Positions 60,801 through 64,000 of a stretch of DNA of 64,000 nt are shown piece after piece. The notes under the pieces are model-generated. The model was not told where the DNA came from. It did not search any database and was given only the letters and a program-made list of their open reading frames with translations. Source of the stretch: an uncultured Prevotellaceae bacterium (GTDB lineage: Bacteria; Bacteroidota; Bacteroidia; Bacteroidales; Bacteroidaceae); contig CAMKSE010000013.1 in the NCBI GenBank assembly GCA_946415365.1, positions 1 to 64,000 of the forward strand, in the 5' to 3' direction. Within the stretch, counting starts at the first letter, position 1; each line of letters starts with the position of its first letter. The position numbers and the translations under genes were made by a program.

Positions 60801-63318
60801 AGCGCTTGAGCTGAGTTCGTTCGACGACAGCGTGTATCCCTCTGCCTACGGCTATCGTTTCCGTCGCTTTTCCCGGGGGGCAGTGCTTGAGGATGGCGGG
60901 GCCGTGATGGCTGAACCGATGATGGTGATGAAATCCGCCAGAATGCCAGAAGATAATAACGAAGCCATAGCCGCTGAGGCAGCCGACCTTGAGACTACAG
61001 AAGAGGTTGATGTCTCAGGAGGGAAACAGGTTGAGATGCGCGAGAACCTGAACGAGACAGCCTTCTTCTATCCTCAACTGACTACCGACGAGACAGGCTG
61101 TGTGGCATTGAAGTTCACACTGCCGGAAAGTGTTACCACCTGGCGTTTCATGGGTCTGGCACATACCAAGGATCTGTTCTACGGTATGATTGATGCGGAG
61201 GCCGTAGCCCAGAAAGATGTGATGATCCAGCCCAACGTGCCGCGCTTCCTGCGGGAGGGTGACGAAGGTACGATCTCCGCGCGTATCTTTAATACGAGCG
61301 AAAAAGACCTGACAGGTAAAGTTGTGCTGAAACTGATTGATCCGGAGGCAGGAGAGAAGAAGTCGGTCATCAGCGAGTTGTCGCAGACCGTGAAGCTAAA
61401 GGCTGGCAGCACTATGCCTGTCACGTTCTCCTACACTCCTTCTACAGATACGCCTTCTCTGCTTATCTGTCAGATGAGTGTCAGCGGCAAAGGCTTCTCC
61501 GACGGTGAACAACACTATCTGCCCATTCTGCCGAGTCAGGAACGTGTGACCGTCACGCTGCCCATTACCCAGCATCATGCCGGGACGGAAAAGGTGGACC
61601 TGGCCAGTCTGATTCCTGAGGACGGCCGGAATGCCAAACTCACGTTTGAATACACCAACAATCCGGCATGGCTGCTGATACAGGCTCTGCCTTCTCTGGG
61701 CTCGCCTACGGACGAGGATGCTATCTCACAGGCGGCATCCTTATATGCAAACACCATAGGCCGACTGATTATCTCCCGCAATCCGCAGGCAAAGACGGCC
61801 TTTGAACTGTGGAAAAAGGAGTCTGGAGACGGGGAGAGCAGTACGCTTAACTCTCAACTTGAGAAAAACGAGGCGTTAAAGGACTTGCTGCTGAATGAGA
61901 CCCCATGGGTGATGGATGCTGACCGTGAGACCGAGCAGCGTCAGCGACTGGCTGACTTCTTCGATGAGAACATCATGCAGAACCGCCTGAATTCTGCCAC
62001 TTCGAAGCTGGGCCGTCTGCAGTTACCAAGCGGTGCATGGACATGGTGGAAGGATATGCCGGCGTCGTTCTATATAACGGTAGCCGTCAGTGAGATGCTC
62101 GTTCGCCTCAACGCCATCGCCGGCGCACAGCCAGAGACCTCTCAGATGCTCAACAGCGCCTTTAGATTCATGGGGCAGGTGATTGTTGAAGAAGTGGAGG
62201 AGATGAAGAAGTGGGAGCGTGAGGGCCATAGTGTTTCCTTCCCCAGTTTCAAGGCCCTGCAGTGGCTCTATCTCGCCACCCTCGATGGCCGTACGCTGCC
62301 CGATGACGTGCAGTCGGCCAATAACTATCTTCTGAAACTCCTGAAGAAGGACATCAAGTCGCAGTCGATCTACGAGAAGGCTCTGACGTCAGTCATCCTT
62401 TCCAAGAGCGATCCTAAGCGTGCGGCAGAGTATGTACAGTCGTTGAAGGAGTACACTGTGTTCCGTGAGGAGATGGGCCGTTACTACGATACGCCGCGTG
62501 CCGGCTACTCCTGGTACGACTACAAGATACCCACACAGACCGTTGCCATCGAGGCCATGCAGCTTCTCACGCCTGAGGACTGTCAAACTATCGAGGAGAT
62601 GCAGCGCTGGCTGCTTCAGGAAAAGCGTACACAGGCTTGGGACACGCCCATCAACAGCGTGAATGCCGTGTATGCTTTCTTAGGGAGAGAAGGAGAGAAG
62701 GAGAGAAGGAGTCAGGAGTCAAATACTCTGCGGCTGGATAGGGTAAATGCCGACATAGAGGTTGACGGAAAACCTCTGGAGCTGCCGAAGGCTACAGCTG
62801 CCATCGGCTATGTGAAGACGGCTGTACAGACGGATAGCAAGACTCTCACCATCGCCAAGAGTACAGAGGGCACATCGTGGGGCGCCGTCTATGCACAGTT
62901 TACTCAGGCTATGCATAACATTGCCGACGCGGGCAGTGGTCTCATCGTGAAGCGTGAACTGCTGACCGCTGATGGTAAGCAGCCCACAAAGCTGAAGGTT
63001 GGTGACCGTGTCAGGATGCGCATTACCATCGATGCCGACCGCGACTACGACTTCGTGCAGGTGATGGACAAGCGTGCTGCCTGTCTGGAGCCCGTACGTC
63101 AGCTCAGTGGCTGGCACTCTGGCTCATATTGTGCACCAAAGGACTACACAACGAACTATTATTTCGATTGTCTCTCCAAAGGTCGTCATACGATCGAGAG
63201 CGAGTACTTCGTTGATCGAGCAGGCCGATATGAGACAGGCACCTGTACCGTGCAGTGTGCCTATGCTCCTGAGTTCCGCGGCACTACTAAGTCGCAGACG
63301 TTGAAGATTGAAAATTGA
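57811..63318 (+). CDS. Alpha-2-macroglobulin family protein, no thioester
   Basis: 1835 residues. A signal peptide ('ILIALIMPILMFGDSYA') is followed by a helical region and a series of macroglobulin beta-sandwich domains, including the hallmark 'IFTDRAIYRPGQKVYASALL' near residue 490. The core has 'FFYPQLTTDETGCVALKFTL' near 1085 and 'LPESVTTWRFMGLAHT'. A helical toroid domain near 1280-1600 contains 'LPSGAWTWWKDMPASFYITV'. The reactive thioester CxEQ is absent, as in the YfaS type. Such proteins are thought to trap or block attacking proteases in the periplasm. Several short low-complexity insertions are in frame. A DUF1573 gene follows. Confidence 0.9.
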   Translation: MKKSFTILIALIMPILMFGDSYASLWKKVEAAGEKDLPKTEYELLQKIISKASKHRDYGQLLKAGLQSAQVMASIAPDSLATAIGEMRKQWERADDEVLRTVWQTVLWRIGSDNYSLGLDVEPPRLTADLCEKLARVKDRDYAPLVTEGADGAIFDHDLLHVVGYELNTGFEEMMNYYKRAGNRRAACVVAAKVYWYASNDRLDPVIKEYEDLPEAGELALLHYHNIGRGLGSLGELGCLGERMAYISEALGKWGRWSRLNNALRNERARMTNPQLRVAYDLQVSLPGQSQGIALSDVRNVQSVTMKVYKVNAGGDYTESPNYEKGYEKIKPLLGDVVYEQTRQYEGKKPYELTEDSMRIEGLPVGLYMVEFSSEPTTETIRQLYHVTDVYTIAEDQPSSEGMRYVVVSASTGQPLAGAHLRIREYLTYSAFEEHEGVTDEKGEYVFKSKSFNRKQEVYAWTDSDKACPPMTSGSNYRFYSNKQLETRTCIFTDRAIYRPGQKVYASALLYQVKDGMEQSVRDHVNVTFRLRDCNGKVVSEQKGMTDDYGTCTSAFTLPSAGLTGRFSIEVNSAYHYFRVEEYKRPTFHVDFPEVKQTYAAGDTLRVKGTAMSYAGVAVQNAKVKYTVTRRRAYWWWMSGGRGIKDSRVIRGESSEDEEVSAGETITDDKGQFDVTMPLTMPETSYPMFYQFVVKADVTDAAGETRDGQLSLPLGNRKQALSVDMADKMLLDDQPTATFHLLNAAGKDVDAEVSYRINGGKWQKVRTAVSCQLSSLNLISGEHTLEAVCEGDTIERRFVVFSLDDERPATKTDDWFWQSATQFPNDGTPVTIQVGSSDRDVHIVYSVFANDKVIRRGAVDRSDQLLNLKLTYEEAYGNGLLLTFAWVKNGQCYTHTAQVQRPLPDKKLRMAWATFRDRLTPGQQEEWTLTVKDCEGRPVDGQLMATLYDKSLEQLTRHRWTFVPYLHLPLPTVSWSYPSRYKMNASATKYWKEEEVRALELSSFDDSVYPSAYGYRFRRFSRGAVLEDGGAVMAEPMMVMKSARMPEDNNEAIAAEAADLETTEEVDVSGGKQVEMRENLNETAFFYPQLTTDETGCVALKFTLPESVTTWRFMGLAHTKDLFYGMIDAEAVAQKDVMIQPNVPRFLREGDEGTISARIFNTSEKDLTGKVVLKLIDPEAGEKKSVISELSQTVKLKAGSTMPVTFSYTPSTDTPSLLICQMSVSGKGFSDGEQHYLPILPSQERVTVTLPITQHHAGTEKVDLASLIPEDGRNAKLTFEYTNNPAWLLIQALPSLGSPTDEDAISQAASLYANTIGRLIISRNPQAKTAFELWKKESGDGESSTLNSQLEKNEALKDLLLNETPWVMDADRETEQRQRLADFFDENIMQNRLNSATSKLGRLQLPSGAWTWWKDMPASFYITVAVSEMLVRLNAIAGAQPETSQMLNSAFRFMGQVIVEEVEEMKKWEREGHSVSFPSFKALQWLYLATLDGRTLPDDVQSANNYLLKLLKKDIKSQSIYEKALTSVILSKSDPKRAAEYVQSLKEYTVFREEMGRYYDTPRAGYSWYDYKIPTQTVAIEAMQLLTPEDCQTIEEMQRWLLQEKRTQAWDTPINSVNAVYAFLGREGEKERRSQESNTLRLDRVNADIEVDGKPLELPKATAAIGYVKTAVQTDSKTLTIAKSTEGTSWGAVYAQFTQAMHNIADAGSGLIVKRELLTADGKQPTKLKVGDRVRMRITIDADRDYDFVQVMDKRAACLEPVRQLSGWHSGSYCAPKDYTTNYYFDCLSKGRHTIESEYFVDRAGRYETGTCTVQCAYAPEFRGTTKSQTLKIEN
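58496..58535. repeat. TTAGGG-type repeat inside the macroglobulin gene
   Basis: GGCTTAGGGTCTTTAGGGG and the following bases encode 'GLGSLGELGCLGE'. A similar run at 59733-59768 encodes 'RGIKDSRVIRGE'. Both keep the frame. Confidence 0.65.
62690..62723. repeat. GGAGTCAGGAGTC-type repeat inside the macroglobulin gene
   Basis: The run GAGAAGGAGAGAAGGAGTCA and following bases encode 'GEKERRSQES' between two conserved stretches. Related words occur near 23270-23300, at the AbgT-like gene start. Confidence 0.6.
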
Positions 63319-63336
63319 AAATTGAAAATTGAAAAT
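63301..63336. repeat. TTGAAAATTGA repeat at macroglobulin gene end
   Basis: Four to five degenerate TTGAAAATTGA units span the stop codon and provide the last residues 'LKIEN'. Confidence 0.75.
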
Positions 63337-63355
63337 AATATAAGTAATGATAATA

Positions 63356-64000
63356 ATGAAGAAAAATAGGTTTGAAGATGGATTGAGATTTGTATTGTTG
63401 GCATTCTGCTTTCAGTTTTCAATCTTCAATTTTCAATCTTCAATGGTTTTTGCCCAGAAGCTGGTGGTAGAAAAGCCCTCGCTAGAGTGCGGACGTACAG
63501 GTTATCAGCAGCCCGTCACCGCCATATTCGATTTGAAGAATAAAAGTCGGAAGAAACTAGTGATTGAGAGCGTGAAGCCCGACTGCGGCTGTACGGCCGT
63601 GGAGTATCCCAAGGAGGTGGGAGCAGGTGATAAGTTCACTATCAAGATGACCTATGATGCCCGCCAGCTCGGACATTTCCAGAAGTCGGCAGCAGTCATA
63701 AGCAATGCTACTAAGCAGCCTGTCTATCTGACCATGCGAGGCGTGGTGCTCACAGAGATGCAGGACTATACGGGCAGTTATCCCCTCTCTATGGGAGCAT
63801 TGTTGCTTGATCAGGACGTGCTTGAATTCGACGATGTGAACAAAGGTGACTCTCCTATACAGGAGATCCATGTTCTGAACAACGGTACCGACCGTATGCA
63901 GCCACGTCTGATGCATCTGCCGCCGTATCTAGACGCCACCGTCAAGCCGGAATCACTCGAACCAGGTAAAAGCGGTACGATCACCGTCACACTGGTTTCC
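63356..64000 (+). CDS. DUF1573 family secreted protein, 3' partial
   Basis: 215 codons are visible; the frame is open at the right edge. The signal peptide ends 'MVFAQ' and its core ('FCFQFSIFNFQSS') is encoded by a TTTTCAATCTTC repeat. The mature part starts 'KLVVEKPSLECGRTGYQQPV' and carries the DUF1573 sign 'ESVKPDCGCTAVEYPKEVGA' with two close cysteines, then immunoglobulin-like strands and a second unit ('LLLDQDVLEFDDVNKGDSPI'). DUF1573 domains are ASH/MSP-like beta sandwiches of unclear function. It is 37 bp after the macroglobulin gene. Confidence 0.85.
   Translation, partial: MKKNRFEDGLRFVLLAFCFQFSIFNFQSSMVFAQKLVVEKPSLECGRTGYQQPVTAIFDLKNKSRKKLVIESVKPDCGCTAVEYPKEVGAGDKFTIKMTYDARQLGHFQKSAAVISNATKQPVYLTMRGVVLTEMQDYTGSYPLSMGALLLDQDVLEFDDVNKGDSPIQEIHVLNNGTDRMQPRLMHLPPYLDATVKPESLEPGKSGTITVTLVS
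63415..63444. repeat. TTTTCAATCTTC repeat inside a signal peptide
   Basis: Inverse orientation of the TTGAAAATTGA family; it encodes 'FSIFNFQSS' in the hydrophobic core of the DUF1573 protein's signal peptide. Confidence 0.75.

Noticed and set aside
1..64000. tRNA, rRNA, tmRNA and insertion-sequence transposase genes.
   Set aside because: I looked through the intergenic regions and found no cloverleaf, rRNA-like sequence or transposase gene.

Overview
The window looks like a chromosome segment from a Prevotella/Segatella-type member of the Bacteroidales. Three things point there: promoters with the Bacteroidetes pattern (a -33 TTTG/TTG box, about 20 bp, then a -7 TAnnTTTG box) with few Shine-Dalgarno sites; BspA-type leucine-rich surface proteins ending in a 'W-Y-x-L-D-G-R-K ... 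K-G-L-Y-I' tail typical of that genus; and families known mainly from this order (DUF4270, an M49 peptidase, TPR-histidine kinases, HU proteins with a chitobiase-like tail). These calls come from reading the sequence, not from database searches.

Layout. 0-2.6 kb: end of a BspA-like LRR surface protein. 2.6-6.7 kb: an intergenic array of 17-bp palindromes at 21-bp period, then a leftward primase-helicase and a small partner gene, all resembling an integrated replicative element. 7-11 kb: leftward operon of a GH3 hexosaminidase lipoprotein, a BspA LRR protein and a lipocalin-repeat lipoprotein. 11.2-13.2 kb: rightward cassette of a 31-residue protein, a two-TM protein, an M15 peptidase and an HU-like protein. 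13.4-17.2 kb: a large beta-helix surface protein. 17.5-19.3 kb: KDG kinase and KDPG aldolase (uronate catabolism). 19.3-28.4 kb: a double histidine kinase, its response regulator, an AbgT-like membrane protein, a degenerate SpoIIE-like phosphatase and a GH94 phosphorylase. 28.5-39.5 kb: an aryl polyene/flexirubin-type fatty-acid/polyketide cluster of 13 genes in one direction. 39.5-42.2 kb: two histidine phosphatases, one lacking its catalytic motif. 42.4-50.6 kb: PcrA helicase, DUF4270 lipoprotein, glycogen-synthase-like protein, AraC regulator, M49 peptidase, AlkD-like protein. 50.6-51.3 kb: a second palindrome array, flanked by a duplicated gene 3' end. 51.4-64 kb: Fur, purA, hisS, SGNH esterase, ADP-forming acyl-CoA synthetase, alpha-2-macroglobulin and the start of a DUF1573 protein.

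How the parts fit. The polyene cluster contains reductase, dehydratases, three ketosynthases, two carrier proteins, acyltransferase, thioesterase, methyltransferase and a LolA-like protein, enough to build and handle a carrier-bound polyene. The usual starter genes (ammonia lyase, acyl ligase) and the MMPL exporter are not in the window.

The most unusual structure is the pair of palindrome arrays near 2.8 kb and 50.8 kb. They share consensus, 21-bp phasing and a following AAGTGGTAG word. One lies next to a primase-helicase; the other sits in a 780-bp segment bracketed by a 34-bp direct repeat. I read them as related elements, perhaps one autonomous and one not. A second theme is a set of short low-complexity repeat families and one REP-like hairpin that occur between genes and also in frame inside protein linkers, tails and one signal peptide.
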